NCBI GenBank assembly: GCA_040902725.1
Contig: JBBDWU010000028.1
Span: 62,001 to 126,000 of the forward strand
DNA length: 64,000 nt
Direction of reading: 5' to 3'
From: JACVRU01 sp040902725
Lineage (GTDB): Bacteria > Actinomycetota > Thermoleophilia > Gaiellales > Gaiellaceae
Shown here: positions 42,264-50,153 of the stretch, piece after piece
How the letters are laid out: the number at the start of each line of letters is the position of its first letter
How positions within the stretch are numbered: the stretch's first letter is position 1
Notes under the pieces: generated by a model
Told to the model about the DNA's origin: nothing
The model's database searches: none
The model's input: only the letters and a program-made list of their open reading frames with translations
Translations under genes and position numbers: made by a program

Positions 42264-43411
42264 ACTGCCGGTACCTCCCGGGCCGCGAGGGCGAGCACGG
42301 CCTCGTCGAGCCCTTCGGCGACGACCTCGTTGTCGGCGAGCACGACCTCGACGCCTCTCGCGGCCGCAGCCTCCGCGACCACGTCGATCGCGGCCGCTTT
42401 CAGCTCGACCAGGTAGACGTCCGCGTCGATGCCCTCGAGCTCGGCTCGCAGCTCGTCGCGGCGCGCGAGATTCCGGGAGACGTGGACGACGTCCGCGTCG
42501 AGGTGGTCGACGGGGGCCGGCCCGGTGGTGAAGACCGCGGTGCGGCGGCCGGCGAGGGGCTGAACGGGCCGCAGGCGGAGCTCGAAGAGCATCCCGTCCA
42601 CGGCGCCGTCCATGGTCAGCACGAGATCGGCGACGAGCACGCGGTAGGGGTTCAGCCCCGAGGTAACGTCGTGGGCGACGAGGATCCGCGCCCCGACGGC
42701 GATCGGCGGAATCGCGGACCCGCTGCCGTCGAAGACGACGAAGTCGGGGTCGAGCGAGGCTGCGAGCTCTGCTCCCGCGACTACGTTCGACGGCCCGGGC
42801 GCTCCCGCCAGCCCGCCGCCGCAGCGGCGGCAGCCGATCGTCCGCACGCCCGCGAGCGCGGCAGTCTCGAGGTGGTCGGAGGCGGCGTGGCGGCCGCCCC
42901 GGGAGAGCGCCACCAGGTCCTCGATCGTCGGCGGCGTCTCGATCAGCTCCGGCTCGGGCGGGCCACCGCGCCCCATGGCGACCACCACCACGTCCCGGTC
43001 GCGGGCGAGCAGGCGCGCGACGTGGCCCGTAACCGCCGTCTTCCCCACGCGCTTGCCCGTCCCGATCACGGCCAGCGAGGGCAGCGGGAACGGCGCGAAA
43101 GGCGGCGGGTCGAAGCGGAAGTCGGCGCCCTCGTAGGGCAACCCGCGCGCGAGCACGCGGCTCGCCAGCAGCAGTCGCTCGCGCGGCGGCAGGATCGGCT
43201 CGTCGGAGAGATCGACGACCAGGTCGGGCTCGAGCTCGTCGAGGGCGCGGTCGAGGTCGTGGAGGACGGGCACGCCGTAGTCCTCCCCGCCGCGGATCTT
43301 CTCCACTCCGCCGAGCAGCACGGCGCCGATCACCTCGTGGTCTAGCTCCAGCAGCGCATCGCGCACCACCGGCGCGTAGTGCTCGCCGTCGATGAGCGCC
43401 AAGGCCCTCAC
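42260..43411 (-). CDS. cpgS: Cyclic 2,3-diphosphoglycerate synthetase
   Basis: ATP-dependent ring closure of 2,3-diphosphoglycerate. The 383-residue protein opens with LALIDGEHYAPVVRDALLEL, close to the methanogen enzyme. A P-loop GTGKRVGKTA (117-126), VVAMGRGGPPEPELIETPP and a Cys pair in IGCRRCGGG follow. The Methanothermus fervidus protein is about 460 residues, so this one is shorter. GTG at 43411 follows the metallophosphoesterase stop with no gap. It is the key gene for making the solute cDPG. Confidence 0.87.
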   Translation of the reverse strand: MRALALIDGEHYAPVVRDALLELDHEVIGAVLLGGVEKIRGGEDYGVPVLHDLDRALDELEPDLVVDLSDEPILPPRERLLLASRVLARGLPYEGADFRFDPPPFAPFPLPSLAVIGTGKRVGKTAVTGHVARLLARDRDVVVVAMGRGGPPEPELIETPPTIEDLVALSRGGRHAASDHLETAALAGVRTIGCRRCGGGLAGAPGPSNVVAGAELAASLDPDFVVFDGSGSAIPPIAVGARILVAHDVTSGLNPYRVLVADLVLTMDGAVDGMLFELRLRPVQPLAGRRTAVFTTGPAPVDHLDADVVHVSRNLARRDELRAELEGIDADVYLVELKAAAIDVVAEAAAARGVEVVLADNEVVAEGLDEAVLALAAREVPAV

Positions 43412-44221
43412 CTAGTGCCTGCTGGTGACTTCGTCCTCGATCCGCGCCGTGTACTTCTCGAACTCGAGCGTCTCGACCGAAAACTGGATGATCTTCTCCT
43501 GCCCGTGGAACGGGTACTTCCGCCAGACGTCCACGTGCCCCTCGCAGACCTCGATCACGTTGTAACAGGGCCGCCCGTGGCCGCGCAGGCGCAGGGAGGA
43601 GACCGTCCCCGCGTTGACGATGAACAGGTTCTCGAGCCGCCACGCATAGGGGACGTGCTTGTGGCCCGAGAGGACGAGGTTGACCCCCGCCCGCTGCAGC
43701 GTCTCGATCGCGTCGCCCGCGTCGTAGACGACATTCCGCTCGCGCCCGGTGCCCGGCACCGGCAGCAGGTGGTGGTGGAGGACGAAGACGCGCAGGTCGG
43801 CCGGCTGGGCGAACTCCTCCTCGATCCAGCGGTAGCGGCCGCGGCCGATCTGGCCGTGGTCGAGGTCGGGCTCGGTCGAGTCGACGGCGACGATCGTGAC
43901 GCCGTTCCACCGCAGCACGGAGTTGCGGTCGCCGAAGAGATCCTCGAAGTGGACGTAGCCGACGTTGCGGGAGTCGTGGTTGCCCGGGATGACGACGAAG
44001 TGCTCGCAGTCGAGCCGGTCGAGGTAGGCCTTCGCCTGGGCGTACTCCTCCTTGAACCCGAAGGTCGTCAGGTCGCCCGAGCAGACGACCACGTCCGGCT
44101 CGAGGTCGTTGATCTCGCTGATCGCCCGCTCCAGCAGGTTGGGCACGAAGTGCGGCCCCCCGCAGTGGAGATCGGACAGCTGGGCGATCGTGAAGGACTG
44201 AGCCGGACGGCCCGAAGCCAT
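43412..44221 (-). CDS. Calcineurin-like metallophosphoesterase (CpdA-type)
   Basis: 269-residue two-metal phosphoesterase: AQLSDLHCGG (14-23), VVCSGDLTTFG, VIPGNHDSRN, FVLHHHLLPVPG and VLSGHKHVPYAW supply the full ligand set. The architecture fits class III cyclic nucleotide phosphodiesterases (CpdA/Rv0805-like). Its TAG is followed at once by the synthetase GTG, so it leads this operon. It might hydrolyse cAMP or, by context, a phosphodiester-like or phosphoanhydride ring such as cDPG; the second idea is only inference. Divergent from the nuclease-like gene 30 bp away. Confidence 0.88.
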   Translation of the reverse strand: MASGRPAQSFTIAQLSDLHCGGPHFVPNLLERAISEINDLEPDVVVCSGDLTTFGFKEEYAQAKAYLDRLDCEHFVVIPGNHDSRNVGYVHFEDLFGDRNSVLRWNGVTIVAVDSTEPDLDHGQIGRGRYRWIEEEFAQPADLRVFVLHHHLLPVPGTGRERNVVYDAGDAIETLQRAGVNLVLSGHKHVPYAWRLENLFIVNAGTVSSLRLRGHGRPCYNVIEVCEGHVDVWRKYPFHGQEKIIQFSVETLEFEKYTARIEDEVTSRH

Positions 44222-44251
44222 GGGAATAAGTCTACGAGGGGCGACTCAGCG

Positions 44252-44650
44252 GTGTCCGAGGCCGCTGCTACCCTGCTGGAAGTGGCGCAAGAAGTGCCCC
44301 ATTTCCAGGCATTTGTCGGTAAGGAACAACCCCGTTTCGCCAACGAGGCGGAACTGGAGTGCGCCAAGATCCTCGACTACTACGGCATCCCCTGGCAGTA
44401 CGAGCCCTGCACCTTCGTGCTGGAGCGCGACGAGGAGGGCCGCGTCATCGAGGCCTTCACGCCCGACTTCTACCTGCCGGAGCAACGCCTGTTCCTCGAG
44501 ATCACGGTCATGAAGCAGTCGCTGGTCACGCGCAAGAACCGCAAGCTGCGAAAGGTGCGCCAGCTCTACCCGGACGTCCGCGTGAAGCTCTTCTACCGCC
44601 GGGACATCGAGCGGCTCGCGCAGCGTTACGGCCTCGGGCTCGCGTCCTGA
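44252..44650 (+). CDS. Putative PD-(D/E)XK-like nuclease-fold protein
   Basis: 132 residues from GTG 44252. The order FANEAELECAKILDYYGIPW (acidic helix), YEPCTFVLERDEEG, FTPDFYLPEQRLFLEITVMK resembles the helix-Glu, P-D and E-x-x motifs of the PD-(D/E)XK superfamily, though the final E-x-K is E-I-T with a Lys three residues later. Overlaps hpt by 4 bp as CTGA. The family is one I do not recognise by name; activity is unproven. Confidence 0.6.
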   Translation: MSEAAATLLEVAQEVPHFQAFVGKEQPRFANEAELECAKILDYYGIPWQYEPCTFVLERDEEGRVIEAFTPDFYLPEQRLFLEITVMKQSLVTRKNRKLRKVRQLYPDVRVKLFYRRDIERLAQRYGLGLAS

Positions 44651-45174
44651 TCGGGGAGATCTACCTCACCGCGGAGGAAATCGAGGCGCGCGTCACGGAG
44701 CTCGGCCGCGAGATCGCGGCGGACTACGAGGCGGACGAGCCGATCCTCGTCGGCTCCCTGAAGGCGAGCTTCGTCTTCCTCTCCGACCTCTCGCGAGCGG
44801 TGCCGATCCACCACTGGCTCGACTTCCTCGAGCTCGCCGCCTACGGCAACGGCGGCACCCATGCGCGCGTCCGCCTGATCAAGGACCTCGACCTCGACAT
44901 CGAGGGCCGCCACGTCCTGATCGTCGAGGACGTCATCGACACGGGTCTGACGCTCAACTACCTGACGCGGACGCTCGGGCTGCGCCGTCCCGCCTCGCTG
45001 GCGGCGGTGACGCTCCTCGACCGGCCCTACCGCCGGCTGGTGGACGACCTGCCGGTCCGGTACGTCGGCTTCACCGTCCCCGACGAGCTGTTCGTCGGGT
45101 ACGGGTTCGACCTCGAGGAGCGCTACCGCAACCTGCCCGACCTGAGAGTCGTGCGGAACGGCCGCCCGGGCTAG
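44647..45174 (+). CDS. hpt: Hypoxanthine phosphoribosyltransferase
   Basis: Purine salvage enzyme: hypoxanthine or guanine + PRPP to IMP or GMP. The 175 residues show EPILVGSLKASFVFLSDL, and the PRPP loop HVLIVEDVIDTGLTLNYL, followed by KRP-like VTLLDRPYRR and YVGFTVPDELFVGYGFD. No ATG, GTG or TTG precedes IGEIYLTAEEIEARV in frame after the previous stop region; CTG 44647, overlapping the previous TGA as CTGA, is the best start. An ATC start (44650) is the other possibility. Confidence 0.93.
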   Translation: MIGEIYLTAEEIEARVTELGREIAADYEADEPILVGSLKASFVFLSDLSRAVPIHHWLDFLELAAYGNGGTHARVRLIKDLDLDIEGRHVLIVEDVIDTGLTLNYLTRTLGLRRPASLAAVTLLDRPYRRLVDDLPVRYVGFTVPDELFVGYGFDLEERYRNLPDLRVVRNGRPG

Positions 45175-45181
45175 GCGACTC

Positions 45182-45337
45182 CTACCAGCGGTACCAGCGT
45201 GCTTCGGTGCCGCGCGCGACGAAGCCGATCAGCCACAGCACGAGCAGCGCGATGGCGATCCACCAGAGCACCTTCACGGCGAAGCCCGCGCCGAAGAGCA
45301 CAACGGCCAGGAGCAGCACGAGCACAAGCGGGAGCAT
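45182..45337 (-). CDS. Small hydrophobic stress-type membrane protein
   Basis: 51 residues, MLPLVLVLLLAVVLFGAGFA, then VKVLWWIAIALLVLWLIGFV and a polar end ARGTEARWYRW. Two membrane helices. The strong AAAGGAG site 8 bp upstream and a sigma-B-like promoter make it a real gene. Similar short hydrophobic proteins are common in actinobacteria and are often stress-induced. Function not known. Confidence 0.7.
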   Translation of the reverse strand: MLPLVLVLLLAVVLFGAGFAVKVLWWIAIALLVLWLIGFVARGTEARWYRW

Positions 45338-45367
45338 CTGGATCTCCTTTCGTCGTGTGACCCGTCT

Positions 45368-45393
45368 CTACCCGTCCGAACCGGCGGTTGAAC
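45368..45393 (-). promoter_or_regulatory. Sigma-B/F-like promoter for the small hydrophobic gene
   Basis: On the minus strand GTTCAA (45393-45388), a 14-bp spacer and GGGTAG (45373-45368) match the GTTTNN-N14-GGGTAT general-stress sigma consensus at most positions. Predicted transcription start near 45360 leaves a leader of about 25 nt containing the strong ribosome binding site. Confidence 0.55.
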
Positions 45394-45400
45394 CCGGCTG

Positions 45401-45434
45401 AAAAATGCCGGCCGCCCCCGGAGAGGCGGCCGGC
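45401..45434 (-). terminator. Intrinsic terminator
   Basis: A perfect 10-bp stem (GCCGGCCGCC with GGCGGCCGGC; 45407-45416 and 45425-45434) with an 8-base loop is followed, on the minus strand, by A then five T. It lies downstream of the M23 peptidase gene and ends that minus-strand transcript before the promoter of the small hydrophobic gene. The rest of 45435-45541 has no further feature that I can support. Confidence 0.8.
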
Positions 45435-45541
45435 GTCGTCGGGAGACGACAGGCGAGACGAGCCGCTCGGAAGCGATTCGCCCCTTCTCGGTTGTAAATC
45501 ATAAACGACCGGAGCCGCCGACCGGTTACGCGACTACCGAC

Positions 45542-46717
45542 TTACAGGTAGCCGAGCGGATCGACGGCCGCTCCGTTCACGCGGACTTCGAAGTGGACGT
45601 GAGGCCCGGTGCTGTACCCGGTCGAGCCGAGATAGGCGATCACCTGTCCCTGCGCCACCTGCTGGCCGGGGCTGACGGCGTTCGAGGAGTTGTGCGCATA
45701 CGCCGTCGAGAGGCCGCCGCCGTGGTCGATGACGACGAGGTTGCCGTAGCCGCCGAGCCAGCCGGAGTAGATGACGGCGCCGCTCGCCGCGGCCCGGATG
45801 GGCGTCCCGCTCGCAGCCGAGATGTCGATGCCCTGGTGCATCCGGCCCCAGCGCCAGCCGAAGGTGCTGGTCAGGGTGCCCGAGACAGGCCAGATGAAGC
45901 CCTGGCCGCTGGGGACGACGGTCGAGCCGGACTGGGCGGACTGGATCTTCGCCGCCAGCTCCTGGCTGGCCTGTTCAAGCGCGGCGACCTCGGCGAGGAA
46001 CTCCTCCCTGGTCGCCTCGACCCGCGACAGCGTGCCTTGCTTCGCGTCGCGCGCCGCGTCCAGCTCGTCCTGAGCCGAGACGAGGCGGTTGCGCTCCGCG
46101 AGCTGCGCGTCGAGCTTCACCTCGAGCGTCTGGGCCGCCGCCGAGACGTTCTTGCGCAGGCCGTTCGTCTTGCGCCGCGCCTGCGCGATCTTCGTCTTCG
46201 CGGCCTTGACCTGCTCGGCGATCGACCGGTCCTGCTGCCCGATGTCCTCGAGGTAGTCGAGCTGGTCGAGCATGTCGGAGAAGCTGCGCGCGGCGAGGAC
46301 GACCTCGACGGCGCTCGGGTCCCCCTCCTGGTAGATGGCCACGAGCCGGCGGTTGGCGCGCGCCTCGGCGGCGACGTGGTCGCGCTTCAGCTGGTTCAGG
46401 TTCGCCGTCTGCAGCCGGTAGAGCTGCGTGAGCGCTGCGAGCTTGTTGCGGTAGACGGCGAGGTCGCTCTCGATCGCGTGCAGGCGGTTGCTCGCGCGGT
46501 GGACGTCGTCCTCGAGCGAGCGAATCTTGGCGGTGACGAGCGAGATCTGGGAGCTGAGCACCTGCTCGCGCTGGTTGGCGGCCGCGATCCGGTCGCGCAG
46601 GCTCGTGATCTTCTCGTTGAGCTCGGCCTGCTGCTCGCGGGGATCGTCCGCGCGCGAGCCGGCCGCCGTGCCGGCGAGCATGAGGAACGCGGTTGTGAGG
46701 AGGGCGACGCGGCGCAT
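45542..46717 (-). CDS. Secreted M23-family peptidase with coiled coil (EnvC/NlpD-like murein hydrolase factor)
   Basis: 391 residues: signal peptide (1-23, ending GSRA), long coiled coil (about 28-255; EQQAELNEKITSLRDRIAAA), then LytM/M23 domain (275-391) with zinc ligands in MHQGIDIS and HVHFEVRVNG and GGLSTAYAHNSS between. All ligands appear present, so it may be an active endopeptidase that cleaves stem-peptide crosslinks rather than only an activator. The coiled-coil layout suggests regulation by FtsEX-like ABC proteins. Terminator 107 bp downstream. Confidence 0.9.
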   Translation of the reverse strand: MRRVALLTTAFLMLAGTAAGSRADDPREQQAELNEKITSLRDRIAAANQREQVLSSQISLVTAKIRSLEDDVHRASNRLHAIESDLAVYRNKLAALTQLYRLQTANLNQLKRDHVAAEARANRRLVAIYQEGDPSAVEVVLAARSFSDMLDQLDYLEDIGQQDRSIAEQVKAAKTKIAQARRKTNGLRKNVSAAAQTLEVKLDAQLAERNRLVSAQDELDAARDAKQGTLSRVEATREEFLAEVAALEQASQELAAKIQSAQSGSTVVPSGQGFIWPVSGTLTSTFGWRWGRMHQGIDISAASGTPIRAAASGAVIYSGWLGGYGNLVVIDHGGGLSTAYAHNSSNAVSPGQQVAQGQVIAYLGSTGYSTGPHVHFEVRVNGAAVDPLGYL

Positions 46718-46796
46718 CTCGACGGAAGTTCGGCGGGCAGCAGGGCGTCCCTGCCGCGAGAATATGCGTGAGTCTAGCGAATCCTCCGGCGATTCC

Positions 46797-47492
46797 CTAG
46801 CTTTCGCGCTCGGGATCCGGCTGCGGCGGCGCCGGCGGCTCCGGGATGTCGCCCTCGTCCGGAGGCGGGTACGGCTCCGGGATCCGGGGCTGCTCCGGCG
46901 GGTCGGCCTCGTCGGGCGGCGGGTAGGGCTCGAGCGGCACTGACTGCGTGGCGCTCACTTCCAGCCGGGCCCGGCGGATCTGCTCGTTGGCTTCGTTCAC
47001 GGTGCGCTCGACCTCCGATCGCTTCTCGTCTGCGCGCGACTCGAGCTCGGCGAGCTCTTCGCGCAGAGTGTCCGTAGCCGCGTCGTTGCCCGCGTAAACA
47101 GCTTCCCCAAGCGCCCGCAGCCGGCCTTCGCGCTCGCGGACGAGCTCGTCCAGCTCTCGGCGGAGGGTCGCCACCCGGCGCGACGCGGCCTGGCGCGTGG
47201 CCAGCGTCGTCCGCGCCAGCCCGAACGGCCCCGCGAGCGCCGCGACGGCCGGGCCGCGCAGTGCCGCGGCGAGCGCGAGCAGCCCGCCGATCAGCAGGAC
47301 GACGCCCGGCGCGGTCGAGCCGAGCACCAGCAGGATCACTCCTACGCCGGCGGCGGCCGCTCCGACCGCGGCGAGCGAGCCGGTGGGCGTGACCCCGTAC
47401 CAGCGGGGCTCCACGCGCACGAACGTCACCGGCACCTGGCCCGTCTCGTCGGGCGGAACCTCCTCGATCCGGGTGTCGTCCTCAGGCGGCAT
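46797..47492 (-). CDS. Membrane protein with coiled coil and Pro-rich acidic repeat tail
   Basis: 231 residues. Two hydrophobic segments (about 38-57 and 60-80), a coiled coil (about 95-180; ATLRRELDELVREREGRLRA) and a Pro/Glu/Asp tail in which EPYPPPDE occurs twice. No family recognised. It overlaps the end of the ccmI-like gene by 11 bp, so it is read with the cytochrome-maturation genes. A 79-bp gap separates it from the M23 gene. Confidence 0.6.
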   Translation of the reverse strand: MPPEDDTRIEEVPPDETGQVPVTFVRVEPRWYGVTPTGSLAAVGAAAAGVGVILLVLGSTAPGVVLLIGGLLALAAALRGPAVAALAGPFGLARTTLATRQAASRRVATLRRELDELVREREGRLRALGEAVYAGNDAATDTLREELAELESRADEKRSEVERTVNEANEQIRRARLEVSATQSVPLEPYPPPDEADPPEQPRIPEPYPPPDEGDIPEPPAPPQPDPERES

Positions 47493-47766
47493 GAGCGTCC
47501 GCTGCGCGCAGGGTCTCCGCGGCCTGCCGCCGCAGCGCCCCCACCGAAGCGCGGTAGTCCTCGTCCGAGATTGTGCCCGTCCGGTGGTCGAACTCGAGCT
47601 CCTTCAGCGCGGCGAGCGCCCGGTCCCGCTCCTCGAGCAGCGCGAGGCGGCGCGCCCCGGGCGCCGCCAGCGTGTCGTCGGCCGGCTCCGGCTCGCGCAG
47701 GAAGGGCAGCGCCACCCAGACGACGCAGAGCGCGGCCAGCAGCGCTCCCAGAGCGAGCGCGATCAC
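47482..47766 (-). CDS. CcmI/CcmH-like short protein (cytochrome c maturation)
   Basis: 94 residues: membrane helix (IALALGALLAALCVVWVALP) then the helix LALLEERDRALAALKELEFD and RTGTISDEDYRASVGALRRQ, the pattern of the N-terminal module of CcmI. The TPR domain of proteobacterial CcmI is missing, as in other non-proteobacterial systems. GTG start shares GTGA with the ccmF stop. Confidence 0.75.
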   Translation of the reverse strand: MIALALGALLAALCVVWVALPFLREPEPADDTLAAPGARRLALLEERDRALAALKELEFDHRTGTISDEDYRASVGALRRQAAETLRAADAHAA

Positions 47767-49751
47767 GTCTCGCTCGGGGCGAGCGCGCTGCGGGCGGCCA
47801 GACGGCGCGCCTCGCGGGCGTCCGGCCAGAGGGTGATCAGGGTCCCGAGCACGAAGACGACCCCCGCGAGCCAGATCAGGTTCACGAGCGGCTTGACGAA
47901 GACCTTGAAGTACACCGTCCCGTCCTCGTCGATCTGGTCGGCGATCACGAAGAGGTCCTCGCCGGTGAGCGGGTCGCTGCGGATCGCCACCTCGTTCGAG
48001 TTCTGCTGCTCGACCGGATAGCGGTTCTTCCCCGGCTCGATGGTTCCCAGGTCCCGGTCGCCGCGGGAGACGACCAGGACGGCGCGCAGCTCCTCCGCGT
48101 TTGCGGCCTGCCGCCGCTCGAGCGAGCTGTACGCGAGCGTGTACGGGCCTGCCGTCATCGCCTGGCCCGGGCGCAGCTCCTCCTCCCGCACGGTCTGGTA
48201 GAGGCTCGAGCCGATCACGCCGATCGCCAGCAGCACGATGGCCGCGTGGACGACGTAGCCGCCGTAGCGGCGGCGGTTGTGCGACACGAGCTGTCCGAAT
48301 GCGGACGGCCAACTTGCGGCACCGAGTGCCTTCCGCGCGCTCGTCCCGCGGACGAACTCGTGGACGATCGACCCGAGCACGAACGCCGCGAACGTGTAAG
48401 CGACCAGGCCGAGCGGCGAGGAGCCGGCACCGAGCGCGAGCAGCGCGACTCCGGCGGCGAGCGCGGCACCCATCGGCCACGCGAACGTCCGCCGCAACGC
48501 CCGGAGCGAGGCCCGCCGCCACGCGATCAGCGGGCCGATTCCCATCAGCAGCAGCAGCGGCAGCCCGAAGCTCTGGAGGAAGAAGTTGTAGTAGCCGGGG
48601 CCGATCGTCCGCTGCTCGCCGCGGACCGCCTCGGAGAGGATCGGGAAGAGGACGCCCCAGAGCACCGTCAGGCTGAGCGCGACGAGCAGGAGGTTGTTGT
48701 AGAGGAACGTCGCCTCCCGCGAGACGAGCGACTCGAGCCTCGTCTTCGAGCGCAGCAGCGGCAGGCGGGAGAAGAAGAGGTAGAGCGAGAAGGCGACGAC
48801 GAGCGTGATGAATGTGAGGAACCAGGCGCCGATCGGGCTCTCGGCGAAAGCGTGGATCGAATTGAGGATGCCCGAGCGGGTCAGGAACGTCCCGAAGATC
48901 GACAGGCTGAACGCGAGCACGACGAGCACCACGTTCCAGGCGCGGAGCATCCCGCGCTTCTCCTGGATCATCACCGAGTGCAGGAAGGCCGTCGCGGCCA
49001 GCCACGGCATCAGGGCGGCGTTCTCGACCGGGTCCCACGCGAAGTAGCCCCCCCACCCGACCTCCTCGTAGGCCCATTTGGCGCCGACCAGCTGGCCCAG
49101 GCCGAGGAAGCCCCACGCGAGCAGCGTCCAGCGGCGCGTGGCGACGATCCAGCGCTCGTCGACGCGGCGGGCGAGCAGCGCCCCCATCGCGAAGGCCCAG
49201 GGGATCGTCAGCCCGACGTAGCCGAGATAGAGCAGTGGCGGATGGGCGACCATGTACGGGTTCTGAAGGCTCGGCGTCATGCCCGCGCCTTCCGCCGGGG
49301 CGACCTGGGTCGCGAACGGGCTCTCCACGGCGACGACCAGCAGGGCGAAGAAAGTCGCCACGCCGGCGATCACCGGCACGACCCACGCGATCACGTCCTC
49401 GCCGACCCGCCGGCCGGTGACGACGGCGGCCGCGCCGAGTCCCGTCAGCACGAGCAGCCAGAGCAGCAGCGAGCCCTCCTGGCCGCCCCAGAAGGCTGAG
49501 AGCGCGTACGGCAGCGGAAGGTCGCTGCTGGTCAGCTGGGCGACGTAGACGAAGGAGAAGTCGCGTCGCGCGAGCGCGGCGACGAGCACGATCGCAGCGA
49601 CGGCGGTGGCCACGAAGGCCGCCACGAGCGCGTTCTGGGCCGAGCGCGCGAGCCGGCGCTTGCGGCGGTGCGCGGCGAGGCCGCCCGCGAGGAGGGCGTA
49701 GATCGCGAGGCCGAGCGCCGCGACGAGCGCGGCGCGACCGAGCTCAGGCAC
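47763..49751 (-). CDS. ccmF: Cytochrome c haem lyase subunit CcmF
   Basis: 662-residue polytopic protein that, with CcmH/CcmI, attaches haem from CcmE to apocytochrome c outside the membrane. The haem-binding WWD-type stretch is GWGGYFAWDPVENAALMPWL, with haem-ligand histidines near MVAHPPLLYLGY and FLHSV. An extracytoplasmic C-terminal region (about 510-620) and a last membrane helix follow. GTG start at 49751, overlapping ccmE by 8 bp. Confidence 0.95.
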   Translation of the reverse strand: MPELGRAALVAALGLAIYALLAGGLAAHRRKRRLARSAQNALVAAFVATAVAAIVLVAALARRDFSFVYVAQLTSSDLPLPYALSAFWGGQEGSLLLWLLVLTGLGAAAVVTGRRVGEDVIAWVVPVIAGVATFFALLVVAVESPFATQVAPAEGAGMTPSLQNPYMVAHPPLLYLGYVGLTIPWAFAMGALLARRVDERWIVATRRWTLLAWGFLGLGQLVGAKWAYEEVGWGGYFAWDPVENAALMPWLAATAFLHSVMIQEKRGMLRAWNVVLVVLAFSLSIFGTFLTRSGILNSIHAFAESPIGAWFLTFITLVVAFSLYLFFSRLPLLRSKTRLESLVSREATFLYNNLLLVALSLTVLWGVLFPILSEAVRGEQRTIGPGYYNFFLQSFGLPLLLLMGIGPLIAWRRASLRALRRTFAWPMGAALAAGVALLALGAGSSPLGLVAYTFAAFVLGSIVHEFVRGTSARKALGAASWPSAFGQLVSHNRRRYGGYVVHAAIVLLAIGVIGSSLYQTVREEELRPGQAMTAGPYTLAYSSLERRQAANAEELRAVLVVSRGDRDLGTIEPGKNRYPVEQQNSNEVAIRSDPLTGEDLFVIADQIDEDGTVYFKVFVKPLVNLIWLAGVVFVLGTLITLWPDAREARRLAARSALAPSET

Positions 49752-50136
49752 CGCTGGCTTTAGGGGCGTACTTGGAGGGGCATCTCGTCACGAGCGAGTC
49801 CCGCTCGCCGACGAAGACGCCGTTCACGAGCCGCCCCGCGAGATACACGTCCCGGCCGACGCGGAACTGGTCGGAGACGGAGCCGCTGTAGGTGACGCGG
49901 ACGGTCGCCGTGCCCTCGATGTCGCGGAGCCCGAACCGAATCGTCCGGCCTTCGCGCTGAATCGGCCCGACGACCTGGCCCGCGAGCTGCACCTTGCCGG
50001 CGCGCCCCGCGAGCTCGCTCGGCTGCAGCGAGGCGGTGCCGCCGCCCGCGATCGACGTGTAGAGGAGGAAGACGGCCAGCAGCCCCGCCACCGAGAGCGC
50101 GACGACGAGCCGCGCGGGGCTGGACCTCCGGCTCAT
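49744..50136 (-). CDS. ccmE: Haem chaperone CcmE, CXXXY type
   Basis: 130 residues: N-terminal anchor (9-31), OB-fold domain (LQPSELAGRAGKVQLAGQVV, then VRVTYSGSVSDQFRVGRDVY). The covalent haem-binding motif is CPSKYAP (Cys119, Tyr123), i.e. CXXXY instead of the HXXXY of E. coli. This variant is known from archaea, Desulfovibrio and some Gram-positive lineages. It passes haem to CcmF, encoded next. Confidence 0.92.
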   Translation of the reverse strand: MSRRSSPARLVVALSVAGLLAVFLLYTSIAGGGTASLQPSELAGRAGKVQLAGQVVGPIQREGRTIRFGLRDIEGTATVRVTYSGSVSDQFRVGRDVYLAGRLVNGVFVGERDSLVTRCPSKYAPKASGA

Positions 50137-50153
50137 GTCCGGAGTCTAGCCCG

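Noticed and set aside
45407..45434. The strong hairpin as a regulatory RNA
   Set aside because: Stem, loop and T-run on the minus strand fit an intrinsic terminator of the M23 gene better.
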